A stretch of DNA of 64,000 bases from Massospora cicadina (Eukaryota > Entomophthoromycota > Entomophthoromycetes > Entomophthorales > Entomophthoraceae). This document shows positions 12,560 through 23,643 of this stretch, piece after piece (the stretch's first letter is position 1; every line of letters begins with the position of its first letter). Where the stretch lies: assembly GCA_022478985.1 (NCBI GenBank), contig JAKSZP010017485.1, positions 1 to 64,000 on the forward strand. Reading direction: 5' to 3'. Both the position numbers and the translations under genes were made by a program. The notes below the pieces were generated by a model, which worked only from the letters and a program-made list of their open reading frames with translations, was not told the DNA's origin and did no database searches.

Positions 12560-13433
12560 AGGAGCATCTTAATCAAATATTACTACTGGGAGTTGATGCG
12601 CTTCAAAATTCAGGAAACATTGGAGTGTTGTGTTGAATGCCAAGGTGATAAACTGTTCTGAAAGAGCACTTCTTATCAGCTCATTAAGACAAAATTTTCT
12701 TGCCATACCATGTTTTTTGATGTTGTTGGACCAATTCCCATTAGCAATTCAAGGCCAAGTATATCATCATGGCTATCGGCCACTTTAAAAAGTGGGTCAA
12801 AGCTAAGGTTATTATGGAAATAGTAGCTTTGCTACAGCTAAGGTTATTTTTGATAGTGGTATCCACAAGCATGGTTTTCCACAGGGTATCCTGACTGATA
12901 ATGGAAGCAATTTCACTGTTAATGTTATACAAATCTCAACTGACTGATGGAAGTAAGAGGTGTGCTTTTGCTTCCTATCATCATGAGACCAATGGGACAT
13001 TTGAACGCTAAACAGGATGCTAGTGAACATTTTGTGGATATTAATTTCTTATAAATCATCCAAGTGGAGCACATTCTTAAGCTCAGCCATGTTTGCCTAC
13101 AACAAATCCTACCACAATGCTACTGAGATGATGCCTTTCTAGGATCTATATGGATGGCATCTTTCCCTACCATTGCTGTTATATTTGGTTAACAAAAACC
13201 CTGAAAAGAAAAATTATCCCCAATATGTCATAAAGCTTGCAGATACACTAATTAAGTTGCAATATCAAGCCATTTATAACAGTTTTGCTGTTAAAAAGGC
13301 CTTACACAAGGAAGACACACAAAAACGACATGAGTTGGACAGATGTAAAGTTAGCAATAAAGTACTATTCAGTAATACACATGGATCAGGCCAATTACAG
13401 AAGTTAACTCACATTTATTTAGGCCAAACATGA
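12560..13433 (+). pseudogene. Integrase of element B1
   Basis: CVEC near 12630-12650 fits the C..C half of the HHCC zinc finger. The core follows, with pieces IIMAIGHFKKWVKAKVI, HGFPQGILTDNGSNFTVN (second catalytic Asp) and a TNGTFER-like block near 12985 (catalytic Glu). Then come SSKWSTFLSSAMFAYNKSYH and the readable ORF 13173-13433. This is the D,D-35-E type of Ty3. Stops and shifts break the core. The same region is found on the other strand at 27486-27848 in B2. Confidence 0.8.
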
Positions 13434-13719
13434 TTATTGAGAATATGTGAAAATTTATTTATACAATTAAAGAAGTCAAAACAGGCCATATCTATAACCA
13501 CATTCATGCGAGAATCACTAGAAGATTTAAAAACAAGCCAATAAGAAAAAAATATAAATAAAAATAGAAAAAATATCTGAGAAGAGAAAAAATATAAGCT
13601 TATGAAAAAGTATAATACCAATAAAAACAGAAAAATGGACTAAAAAGGAAATAATATATACAGTAAGAAAATAGTTTTTCAAAATTCTACAATATATGAT
13701 TTATTAAAAAGATAATTTA
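13434..13719 (+). other. AT-rich spacer between convergent pol and antisense ORF
   Basis: About 290 bp, very A-rich on +, lie between the end of the integrase frame and the stop of the reverse-strand ORF. B2 has a matching AT-rich spacer at 27045-27485. A role as a two-way transcription end is a guess from the convergent layout. Confidence 0.4.
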
Positions 13720-14856
13720 TTATTGATGATTGTATTCCTCCACTTTGGGAGGAGGTAACTCAGGCCCTAATTTCTTCTCGTCATGTGCCAGTTTGGCCCA
13801 GTTCAAAGGATGAAAGATAAGAAACAGGGTAGTGGCGACATAGAACCAATTGCGCCATGTGCTGGTAGTTGCTGATTCCAAGCGAACAACTGGGAGTGAA
13901 GGAACAAAGCTGTTGCTGGTGATCTGATCATGACTGCAATTAGGAAGAAAGCATAAAACTGAAAGGAGAAGTTGAGCAAAAAATCAGTTCTTTAATGTTA
14001 GAAAGCAGGTGTTGTTAACTGAACATGATAAACCTAAGATTTTCACAATTCAATATTGGAAGGACATGTATCAATCAGCTCAAAGGCATTTGCTCAAGGA
14101 AAATATGCATAAGATGGCCGAGTAGAGCCATCTTATGGGAGATATTTGTTAGCGTTATCATTGTTCAAGGCTTCAAAAGCTGCGCAAATGGCTGAGCAAA
14201 AACAAACATCATGCACATCATGGGTACGCAACCAAGTGACAAAGCAAATTTAGGATGATTCGCAAGTGTCACAGATCAGAAGTCAGGAACCTCCTCCACA
14301 AAAGCAATTGCATGAATAGTATCTTGGGGTGAATGGAAGTGTCTTCAGCCAACAGGAGGCGAATGGAGTTAAAAAGTTGATCATAATTACCCTCAGTTGC
14401 TTGTGAGGTTGCCCTTGATGTGGGAAACTTGAGGAGCCTAAAGTTGCCAAATATATCTGAGGCATCAAATTATGATAAAGAATGAAGATAAACTCCACCG
14501 GAGGTCTTCATTATAAAAAAGGGATAACAGCTTAAAATCTGCATCCCCATAATTAAAGATGTGCCAAAAAGTATCCACATGGAGATTAACTGAGGAGCGC
14601 AAACAAAGTCTATAACCCAAAGATCCTTAGATAATCTCCATGATTGGAAGAACTCCCTCCTCAATAATAGTATCTGGCCAAGTAGATGTAACAACTGTTG
14701 ATGGTGGGATGAACTGACTTAGTTTAACTCTCAGGTAGAGCCTAAAAAACGCCCGCATATGCATTATTCTATCCATTCTGGTGAAATTTCTGCGTTGTTC
14801 AGATCTAAGAGTTTGAAAAAACAGTGATATGCTGATGATAAACTATTAGCATTCAT
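13720..14856 (-). pseudogene. Antisense accessory ORF of element B1
   Basis: On the strand opposite to pol, reading from an ATG at 14856 (MNANSLSSAYH) to a TAA at 13720-13722, pieces in two or three frames match the + strand of B2 (25948-27044). Shared blocks are the N-terminus (M..NS.S..YH), a Tyr-rich block near YIYLARYYY, KFPTS...DTS..P.ILF...LLWRR in the middle, and WRNWFYVATTLFLIFHPLNW near the C-terminus. The last is a likely membrane segment. Length would be near 375 residues. The start is ~50 bp inside the 3' LTR. I do not recognise the family. Antisense ORFs in this place are known in some plant Ty3 elements. Confidence 0.6.
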
Positions 14857-14897
14857 TAAAAAGATTGAGAAATTCAGGGAATATAATCTATTCAAAT

Positions 14898-14905
14898 GGG
14901 AAAAA
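14898..14905 (+). other. Polypurine tract of B1
   Basis: GGGAAAAA lies directly before the TG of the 3' LTR, as expected for a plus-strand priming site. Confidence 0.5.
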
Positions 14906-16001
14906 TGTTAGATTTTGATGGCTGACTCAAAAATAAACCCATAAGAAAAACTATCAATGCTAATAAGTTACCCCCATTGATGGATCCCTTGATCCTTTCT
15001 CAATATCATGCATAATATATTAAATCAGATTCATCTTGATACCGTCTTAATTGCAATTAAACATCCTGATTATCATAAATATTAATAACTATAATATGAC
15101 ATTCTTATGTCTGATTATGGGGACCACTTGAGTGAATCAAGTGGGGTTTATGGCATAAACTTAATCGCTTTCACTAATTTAATGCAATTATAATTATATA
15201 TAATATATTTCTGCATGTTGATCCTTATAATTGGCACAAAGGGTACTTGCTTATGGACAGCCTGATTATGGATTATCTTGTACTATAAAGAGGCCTGCCA
15301 ACGTCACAATTAGGGGTGCGTCATAATTTGATTTCTATATTGTCCTTTCTCACATTTTATTGTATTTCTTCAGGTGTATGACAAAACATTATTAGTCTAA
15401 CTAAAGCAAATATACAACGCTGAGGTACTAATATTACACCTAAAAATCCTCCTAATTTTGAGATTAGAAGTGTCTCCAATTGGGCTGAAATAATTATGAT
15501 TAAGTTAATTTAAGGGCTGAATTAAGCTGGGGAATCAGTAGTAACTACTACCATAATTCATAGAGTATTGGCATAATTTTAATAAACTCATCTAATAGAT
15601 GAGTATGGCCAGAAGATGCCTTGGAGTATAAAATACTTGCGCCTGCCTACTAATAAAACATCATCTTATATTTCACCATCTTATACTAGTTTAGTTCATC
15701 TAATATCATATTATATTATCAAGTCTTCATTTACTTCTATCTTCATATTAAGAGTGTGGACAAGGGTTAAGAGGAGCTTGTCTTTATTACCTGCATTAGG
15801 AGAGTTCCCGATTATAGAGGTAAAATTACCAAAAAGAGACCAAAAGAGCTATTTATTGTTGCTTAGGCCTTGTGAGCTTCAGAACGGTTAATAAATACTG
15901 TAAGACACATGGGGAAGTTCAAGGAGAAATTGATCAACACTTTTCCTCGCCATTAAAACAGGATATCATTTTAATAAGCGAGTAGATCCTCAAACTTAAC
16001 A
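14906..16001 (+). mobile_element. 3' LTR of B1 (family B)
   Basis: It begins TGTTAGATTTTGATGG and ends AAACTTAACA. It aligns with 364-1439 along its length but with many differences, so the insertion is old. The base after it starts the TSD gatgt (16002-16006). Confidence 0.82.
15587..15636 (+). promoter_or_regulatory. Palindrome and TATA box in 3' LTR of B1
   Basis: The palindrome ctcatctaatagatgag (15587-15603) is followed 23 bp later by TATAAAATAC (15627-15636). Conservation of the pair in both LTRs of B1 supports a core promoter of LTR B. Confidence 0.55.
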
Positions 16002-16906
16002 GATGTCATCTGTCATGCCTTTACAAAATTCCTCTTTCATACATCAATGCACTCTGCCATTCCCTTTTCTTTCCTAGTGATTATTTAGAAGTCTATCCAT
16101 TCTGCTCATCCAGGCAGCTAGTTGGAAGTTTCCAAGTTTATAAAAAGTTACACCCTTGACAACATTCCAATCTGCCATACAATGTGTTTTCATATGATTA
16201 GGATTTGCCTCACTGACCCACCACTGGTTTGGCGTAATACATACATCATATGACACAACAATAAACTAATTCCATAATTCCTCCTGAAGATAAGGAGCTC
16301 ATGATTACCCAATCTGTCAGGACCCTATTTTCCAGGCTATCCAGAGCACTTCTCCTAGAAGGAATCTTCCCTCATTGTTGCGGGCGATTTAATATGCCAT
16401 ATATTTTCTTCTGCCAACACCGCACGGCAGTTTGAGCCTAATTAGCATATGTGGAACTATGCTGAAGCTCTACCCAAATGTAAATAAAAATTTTGTTTTA
16501 ATCCCTTTATACAAATTTTTATTCATTCTATATAATCTGTATAGTGGAAGAACCCGGTTGACCTTGTGCAAGAAGCAAGTTTCCGTTTATCAATATCCCA
16601 TTTTCAAATTCTAGAAACTGCAGAACCACAAGAAGTTGTTATCCTCATTGACTCTCCCAACATTTGAAGTTGCCCTATAAAAACCTACGGTTTTCTGATG
16701 CAGCCATTTGGTTTGCCTTGAGGGCCATTAGTACGTTACTGAATTTTTATTTTGCTCACTTTGAATGATATAATGTCCCTCCTCAGAGTAGCCAGAATCT
16801 CTGTGTTCTTTAAATTTTAAGCGCTCCACTTGATGCTGAAGCATCCAAATGGAATCCCAGACTGCTCTTGATCAGCTGTTTCATGACATAATGAGCTGAC
16901 TAGGTA
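16002..16906 (+). mobile_element. Chromovirus E, 5' LTR, second piece
   Basis: This piece follows 44200-45089 in order, sharing blocks such as ctgtcatgcctttacaa, acaagaagttgttatcctcatt versus its counterpart at 44803, and gcagccatttggttt. With 1-363 it makes a copy of the sequence at 43826-45089. The end at taggta (16906) is set by loss of similarity and a YA end, so it is approximate. A translated block YGFLMQPFGLP looked RT-like at first but falls inside the repeat. Confidence 0.6.
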
Positions 16907-18190
16907 CTTCAGCACTAATTATCCTCCTATTTGGAACATGAAAAGAGATAAATATATGTTTACAATGAACCTACATTCTATTTGTGACTTATGTACTCTT
17001 GATGGTCTTTTGCTACTCTTATCCAAGCTTTTTAGCAGGATCTAACCACACGCAGTTAAGTTCCCCAAATTTATAAATGTCAGTACTCCACCAGTACCAA
17101 ATATGACAATGGTAGTGGTTCTCTCAATCCCTTTGATTTAAAAGCAATCAAGTTATACATACCTTGTCAGAGCTTCATGTGCAATTTGCTGTTGAGAGTT
17201 CAAATATCATGGCCCCAACTAAGGACTGACAAAGTGTAGCTCTCATTAATGCGCTGAAATGAGATGCTTGTCACTGGGTGAGGGTGTATTACACTCTACA
17301 GACAAGATGGTAAATCCAACACCATTTCTTGAATTAGTTATTTTAGAAGTACAAGCCCCAGAATCCAGAGCCTCCTACCTTCTCCGCTGTTTACTTTGGG
17401 CTAGGTGGCCACAGACTTACCAGCTTTTATTAGAGCATTTGTTGTACTAGTTTTTTAATGCCGTTACTTTAAAGATTACAGTATTCATATTCAGGGCTAC
17501 TCTGGACTTTATTTCTCAGCTCACCCCTCCTGTGACCCACTTCATGTATCTTTATAGGTCGCCTTCTCAGTGCACGCTCAATTGATGCCAGACCTGTAAA
17601 AAAACTACACTAGAGGTAGCTGTCCTTGCAGCCTCTCATGTTCCACTCTCTCTTTAAGTAGGTCAGCACCCATAAAGACTACTATCCTTGCTTGAGTGGA
17701 TAGAAGAGGGATGGGAAGCACTCACCTAGTGTTAAAGTATTGTCCTCAGCCATGTCTTCCTACATTCAGACTCAAGAGGACATATAGTGAAATTTATCCT
17801 TACCCCTTCACCTCTTCTGATGGAGAGGAGGTAAGAGCTCAGTGAAATATTCTCATAGAAAAACAGCAGTTTTATCTGACAGCCTTCAAAGTACCAGTTT
17901 ATGTGTCCCCTTTATTAAGGTCTTCCTGCCCATGGAACAGTTCAGAGCTTCTGACATTTTGACTACAGAGTCATTCTAACCTTCCAATGTGAAAGAAATT
18001 GGTATAATTGTGACGCAGACTCCCCAAATGTATGGCTTATCATGTAGATCTAGTGGTGAAAATGCAGTGCAGCTCTCTGGCTATCAAAAAGTCTTTTATT
18101 ATTATAGCCACTGAATCACCATTGGATGCTCTCTTGATTGCAATACTAAAAACGAATAAGGCTTATTTTCTGTCCAATTACCTTCTGTAC
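16907..18190 (+). pseudogene. Region between LTR and protease of E: decayed gag
   Basis: No frame is open for more than ~60 codons. An ORF at 17259-17450 has no match I recognise. By position this should hold gag or its remains. No zinc knuckle is visible. Nothing else is seen in the stretch. Confidence 0.35.
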
Positions 18191-18330
18191 TGGGTCCTAT
18201 AAATCTATGATACAAGATCTCAGGCATGGGGCATCGGGAAACTTCATGGATCTTAGTGTAGCATGTTTCTTGGATCTAGAAATGTAAATGACCCCATCTA
18301 TATTATGTGTTTCTTATGAGTAATAGAAAA
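18190..18330 (+). pseudogene. Aspartic protease remnant of E
   Basis: Around 18218-18262 the translation reads RHGASGNFMDLSVA, which lines up with the protease of element A (TKAAGNFMSVELA) and with the DSGASGNF signature of chromovirus proteases. The catalytic Asp is changed. Only this core is readable. Confidence 0.6.
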
Positions 18331-18870
18331 GTCATACCATAAACCATCCAGTTTAAAACTTGGTCTATGAGTTTTTGGTTTCTATGACTATTTTATCAAT
18401 AAAAAACCTAATAAACTCTAGAATCATAGTGTGGGCTGGTGGTGACGTCAGCAGGTAAAATTAGACATGGACAGACACTCCCTCTATTTTAAAAAACTAA
18501 GGTTTAGTGGAAAATACCCTTTGATTGACACCATTGCCTCAGGACCTCACTAAGCTCAATATCCAGTACCACCACTAATTCTTTAAATCCCACTCCAATT
18601 TTCCTTCATTACTATGTAAATGGATGTTTTTGACATATTCCTGACGTCGAGACTTTCACCCCACTCAGAGTACAAATTGGCTTTTCAGTTAATGGTAAAA
18701 TTAGCCAAGATTAAGTGCCCATTATAACCTTATAATAAGGAGGAAAATAAAGATCTAGGCATGGATGTATGAATTGTTACAGAAGGGCTAGATTATAACG
18801 AAGTCCGCTCCCATTGCCTCCCTTTGTGGTCTTTTCCCAGTAATCAGATGGGTCCCTGTATCCATGTTTC

Positions 18871-18918
18871 TTTTTTAGCACTAGGTTGTCCCAACCTATA
18901 GGGGAATACACCGATCTA
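18871..18918 (-). mobile_element. Short LINE alpha 3' tail, 48 bp, same site as LINE2
   Basis: On + it begins ttttttagcactagg and runs through ccaacctataggg, the complement of the LINE alpha 3' end. The 16-bp sequence cctgtatccatgtttc lies on both sides (18855-18870 and 18919-18934). The second copy is also the left TSD of LINE2, so two insertions used one target site. Confidence 0.8.
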
Positions 18919-18934
18919 CCTGTATCCATGTTTC

Positions 18935-20850
18935 TTTTTTTAGTACTAGTGGTGCCCAACCCAAAAGGGGGATCCACCACGCATCTTTATTTGCAAATAG
19001 GCCAAACAAAGGGATTATCATAAATTAAAGAATTCCTAATATAGCCCCTAGGTTATCAGCCTAGAAAGCCATATCAGATGGCGAGGAGGCTTTGGGGAAG
19101 CGTTTGTCCAGCGCCCGCTTTAGCTGGCGGACCATTGCTGACAGCATTGGGGTGGGAGCATCAGTGACATGAGGCATAAGGAGGTATAATTGGGGGTTTT
19201 CTTCATTATAGAGGCTGGCGGTGTCCATCGCCTCAACGTATTAAGCAAGTTGATGCTCAGCAAAATTGATGAGAGCTGGCACACAAGTAAATGACTTGAT
19301 AAGCCATTGTTTTGGGGATAATTTTGGTCGAAAAGAGAAGTTTTTGCTGCATCAATGCAAGCATGGCTCGCACTAAAAGCAAGCTCCTCAATTTCATACT
19401 TCGCATCTTCCTCAAAATCATGAGGAAAATTGGGGATATGAATACCCTCAACAAGGGGCTCCATTGCCCCATGGAGTTGCTGGTGGAGGAGGGTGATGTC
19501 TGGGGCAGCTGCAGCTGCAACTGCTATATCGTTGATATTTTTATAAATGAAGACCCATTTTTTGGATAAAAAAGTGGGAACGTGATTTGGGAGGGTCAAT
19601 GTAGAACTCCTCCAAAGCAAAATCAGGTTTCACGTAGAATGGCCATCCATCCTCCTCAATCCATTTGAGAGCCTCAAATGAATTGGATTTGGCCAGCGCT
19701 GGGACAGCCACAGGAATTGGGGCTGTGGCTGGAGCTGATTGACCATGTGCTCTTGACCATGGCAGCTTAGCTGATACTAGTTCAGCCACCGACTCAGAAT
19801 TCCATAATCCAGTCAAATTTTTAAATTTTTGTAAATTTCTTAACTTCTGATTGGCTGCTGCTTTCCAAGCAGCGCCAGAATTCCCTGATGTTGGGGGTGG
19901 GAGGATCAAGCCCCTTTCAAAAAATTGGTTTGAGGCAGCCACTGGGGCAGCACCCAAGCCCTGAGTGGCAGATGTGGCGGAAGCAGCAAATGTGGGGCAC
20001 TTGCACTTTGAGTGGTCAAGCTTGAAGCACAAGGGGCAAATGGCGCGGCCGTTTTTGATGCGTTCCCAGAATGGGTGATCAGGGGCAGATCTGATCACAG
20101 TGTGGGGGAATCGTGAGGTGAGAGTCATGATGAAATGAGCACATCATTATAAAGGCGCGAGGCCCTGCCAACCAATCTGTTCCATTGGTAACCACAATCT
20201 GCAACATGGGGTCTGCGCCATAAATGGCCAAACCATCCGTGAGCTCATGGCGGAGGCTTTCAGGGGAAAGGAAAGAGGGCAACCCAGTGAACTGGACCTC
20301 CAAAGTGGCCTCATCTGGGAGCCAGGTGCAAATGGTGCGAATGAGAATTTTTTTATAAATGATTTGCAGCTTGGCTTCTGCCACTGCATCAGCTTCTGAA
20401 TATAAGCTGAGGTCAAAATACCCCATAAATGGGCAGAAGTCAAAAAATTGGCAGGTTTGAAAACTGCTGTGGCCATCTTGATGATGGCTGCACTTGCGTA
20501 TGGGTAAAGATTCCCATATTTGACCCAGAGGCTAAAACGCAAATTGCTCCGTGGGAGCACCAAAGGGCTCCAGAGCACCGCCTGAGAGCTTGCGAGGTGG
20601 TGGGCCAAGTCCTGAGGGGGACATAACGCCTGGTAGCATTGGGAGGGCTAGCAGAGCCATCCCAGGCACGCTTTGGCAGTGGCTGAAAGACACCAGATGG
20701 CGGCGCATTACCACCCCAAACTGGGGCAGCAGGCGTCGATTGCATCAGCATCAGTAAGTTTTGGCTTGATCAAGCAGTTGTTTTTTGTATTTTTTCTAAA
20801 AAAATCCAAATTTTGCTTTGATTTGGGTATCAAAGCGAAAGAAAGATGTT
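18935..20850 (-). mobile_element. LINE2: ORF1-only non-autonomous LINE (family alpha tail)
   Basis: The TSD cctgtatccatgtttc (18919-18934) repeats as cctgtagccatgtttc (20851-20866). Read on -, the 1.9-kb element has a 5' leader, an ORF1 with a CCHC knuckle and a 3' region. It has no endonuclease or RT. Its last ~45 bp (ccaaccc...ctagtactaaaaaaa on the complement) match the end of LINE1. LINE3 has the same layout and the same 5' end type, so this is not a random truncation. Confidence 0.8.
19120..20751 (-). pseudogene. LINE2 ORF1 with CCHC zinc knuckle
   Basis: Frames 20440-20751, 20147-20608, 20079-20426, 19541-20128 and 19120-19620 form one interrupted protein. In order: a Pro/Ser-rich N-terminus, a block with VKYGNLYPY, a fold-like part with VQFTGLPSFLSPESLRHEL and MLQIVVTNGTDWLAGPRAF, a knuckle CPLCFKLDHSKCKC (C-x2-C-x4-H-x4-C), then a C-terminal part with HDFEEDAKYEIEELAF. 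The knuckle suggests nucleic-acid binding like other LINE ORF1 proteins. LINE3 carries the same order. Confidence 0.75.
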
Positions 20851-21399
20851 CCTGTAGCCATGTTTCAATTATGTGCACTTGTACAATATATCAGTCCTTG
20901 ACCCTTACCCCTGCCCCTGGAACGGTCTATTGAGCAGGCCATTGAAAAGTCATGAGTGTTCTCTAAAATTATTCTGGTTAAAGCCTTCATTCAGGTGTGA
21001 GTTACAAGGGGAAATGATTGGCTCACGGCCATCTGCACCAGGTGTGGACTTCCAATTAAGAGTAATGCCTTTTGTGTTGAAGAACGCCTCAGCTACCTTC
21101 CAGCGCCTCAGAGGTGATGTAATAGCCGATCTAAAGTTTTCATGCGCCGTCACTTAAATTGATAATATAATAATCCATTATCCCACCCCTGAACAACAAG
21201 TCAAAGACCTGGAAGCTGTGATGGCGGATCTAAATAAGACAGGTCACTTTGTAAAGCCCTCAAGTGCTAATTCTTTTTAAGAATAGGTGACCTTCTTGGA
21301 GAACTTGATTCTGAAGGACGGATATGCAGTTACCTCTAAAAAAGCTGATGGCCATCCGGTTGTGGCCTACTCTGACACATGGAAACAACTTTGGAATTT

Positions 21400-21850
21400 T
21401 CAGAAAAAATCATCTTCCTCAATAAGTTCTCTCTGATCCTATCCCATCAAGAAGCACCCTTTACCTGTTAATGGAAAGAAAGCTCTCTTTAATTGGTCTA
21501 ATGAGTGTCAACATGCCTTTAATGGTATCAAGGAGGTTTTACCCTACAGATCCTCTGTTACGATATGTGAACTCTTCAAATCCTTTTATGGTGGCTTAAA
21601 ATGCCTCATTAGTGGCTGTGGGTGCAGTAATGCTGCAGGAACATTAGAAAGGGTTAAACACCCCATGCTTAATTTTCCCACAAGTCCACTTCCACAGGGA
21701 AGGCATGGGCCATCTATGATAAGGAGCTGGCTGCAGTATCCTGGTTACTTACCCATTGGCGCTACCTCCTACAGGGGAAAACATTTTGGCATTACCATCT
21801 AAAAAGATAAAAAAACGTTATTATATTACCAGAAGCCCTAGAAACTAAGT
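21400..21850 (+). pseudogene. RNase H region of E
   Basis: Translations include LLRYVNSSNPFMVA followed by NASLVAVGAVMLQEH, the usual start of the chromovirus RNase H (DP.KPF...TDAS..A.GAVL.Q). Further blocks are broken by stops. It follows RT directly, as in element A. Confidence 0.65.
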
Positions 21851-22099
21851 CATCTCCAAGATTGCACTTACCAGGGTCCCTGTGGGTTTCACTTAAAGTA
21901 CAAGTTCATCAAGGGCCCATGAACGGTCTACTAAATATGAAGGCCAGAATATCTCTTTGTCTCAAAGTAAAGGGGAGGACCTCTTGGAGTTTACTACTGT
22001 GGTGCCCTGTCACAAATTTTTTACTAGATGCTTTCTCCTCATCCTTTCCCAAGATTCCCCCAGAGTCCCCAGTTATTTATTTTGTCTTGGATGCTTAAG

Positions 22100-23100
22100 A
22101 TGTGCTATAAGTAATGAGTAGATTTGTACAAGGAACTCAAACCGAAGTGCCACAAATGACCGTATATGCCTGAAGAAAATGGTATCTTGTTTTGGGACAA
22201 GGTCTTGGTTTCCTCCTCTTTGCGCACCCAAGTTATTGAGCAGCACCATATTCCCCTTGAAGTATGCTATCCAGACTCTAAGGAGTGTGCAGATCTCATT
22301 AAAAAAACTTATAGCTAGCCAGGGTCCTCAAAAGATACAGTGGCAAGGATGTCCAGCTGTGTTGCATGCGCTTGCAAATCCATATTGATCAAGAAGAAAG
22401 GGACAGTTGAACCCCTTGCAGCAGGCGGTTGTTCCTTGGACATCAGACTTAGTTTACTTTATCATTGTGCTTCCCTCTCCAATAAATCTAATGCAATAAT
22501 GGTGGTCATTGACTAATTCACCTATTCACACTGTGTTAATCTCTGCCTCACGTCCATAATGGCAGCGGAAACTGAAACTCTGTTTGTTACTCATTATTCC
22601 CTATGTGTGGAATTTCAAATAAGAATGTGCGTGACCAGGGACCCCATTCATTGTCCAGTTTTGGGATGAACTCCAGGATATTCTTAGTATCAAACCCTAT
22701 CAATCCACTGCCTATCATCCCCAATCTGACGGGCAAACTGAAAGGGTTAACCGGGTCTTAGAGAAGTACCAGCTCTTTTATGCTTCCTCTTCCCAGGATA
22801 CCTGGGCCATGACTCTACTCTAGCGCAGTTTGTGTATAACAAAGCCTCTTACTTCACCACGGAATTTAACTTTTTGAGACCAACTTTTATTATAATTTTT
22901 CCCTCCAGCTAAACCCATGTGCTCTTTGTGGTCCATGCATAAAAGGACTGGATAGCAGTCATTGTGACTCCCAGAATCTCATCTGGAAACATATATTAAA
23001 GCAGTTGAGTATTTTAAGAAGTTCATAGATTTATAGCTCCTTCCTGGCCACAATATCAAGGTTGACTCTCTTGCCATTCTGACATGCAGAAGCACCACAT
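22100..23100 (+). pseudogene. Integrase of E
   Basis: The core near 22430-22800 includes SDLVYFIIVLPSP, then AYHPQSDGQTERVNRVLEKY (22705-22770), with the catalytic Glu in QTERVNR intact and the preceding Asp block poorly preserved. A zinc-finger region is suggested by 22179-22388 (C..A..H...). Several stops lie inside. Confidence 0.7.
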
Positions 23101-23269
23101 GAAGGGTCACACTAAGAATTTGGCTCCCAGATGCTCAGGGGCCTTTTAAAGTTGAGAAAGACTTAAGAAATGTTACTTTTTGTTAAATCTCCCAGCGCAC
23201 TGGATAAACCACAATGTGTTTCAAACTTCTCAGCTATCCCGTTTAAAGAGTAATGTCCAACTTCTCCTG

Positions 23270-23530
23270 AGCTGATTCCGGTTAGTGACTCACAGGAGGT
23301 GGAAGTGGAAGCAATTTTATCCTTTAAAGTTCCTGTTGGTCAGTTCAAAATCTCGTGGCATGGAAGAATTATCCTTCCTATTATAACAGTTAGGTAAGAG
23401 TGAGAGATTGCATGGATTGCAAAGAGTTGGTAGGATACATCCACATATCCCACAATGAAGCTCCCTATCACCTAAAGAAAAATGCAGCCATTATGGCCAT
23501 TAAGCTCCATGAGAAACACAAGCACTACGC
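23270..23530 (+). pseudogene. C-terminal chromodomain of E
   Basis: The reading EVEVEAILSFKVPVGQFKI, then CKELVGYIHISHNEAPYHL in another frame, matches the chromodomain pattern (E.ILs.....g...yLV.W...LV..Fh..hp.AP). It lies at the end of pol and is the mark of chromoviruses. The middle is shifted in frame. Confidence 0.6.
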
Positions 23531-23582
23531 CCTGATTCATGCCCAGGATGAGGGATCTTTTTTGTTTTTAAATTAGAGACAA

Positions 23583-23643
23583 TATAAGTCTGGAAGCACA
23601 GCCCCTCTGTTTGTAAAATGACCAGCATCCCTACTGAGATAAT
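23583..23643 (+). mobile_element. Chromovirus E, 3' LTR, first 61 bp
   Basis: It begins TATAAGTCTGGAAGCACAGCC, which matches the start of LTR A (TGTAAGTCCAGGGGAACGTCC) with the G of TG mutated. It follows the chromodomain. Element B2 interrupts it at 23644 and it resumes at 43463. Confidence 0.6.

Larger units (their letters stand above)
364..16001 (+). mobile_element. Ty3/gypsy element B1, full length, inserted in the 5' LTR of E
   Basis: Two direct repeats of about 1.08-1.10 kb (364-1439 and 14906-16001) both start TGTTAG and end CTTAACA. They bound decayed gag, protease, RT, RNase H and integrase in that order, followed by a reverse-strand ORF. The flanks are aatgc (359-363) and gatgt (16002-16006). 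The uninterrupted homologue at 44.2 kb reads gatgc, so the TSD is gatgc with two transitions. A 4.4-kb LINE is nested at 7511-11875. Without it the element is about 11.2 kb, long for Ty3. No domain is intact. Confidence 0.85.
18640..21400 (+). pseudogene. Reverse transcriptase of E, split by LINE insertions
   Basis: The N-terminal part (18640-18854) contains LAKIKCPLYPYNKEE, matching VNINCPLYPHTAEEE of element A. The part after the LINE (20867-21400) contains DFQLRVMPFVLKNASATFQR, the MPFGL.NAPATFQR block, near 21048-21108. The YIDD box has decayed to IDN near 21155, and downstream HVKDLEAVMA and GHFVKPS type blocks follow. Two LINE-derived inserts (18871-18918 and 18935-20850) separate the halves. 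The enzyme is dead. Confidence 0.75.

Noticed and set aside
16640..16900. RT-like YGFLMQPFGLP reading, considered as a DIRS-type RT together with the similar block at 44.9 kb
   Set aside because: Both blocks fall inside the long repeat that flanks chromovirus E and has a TATA box; no other RT or recombinase block is near, so chance resemblance is more likely.
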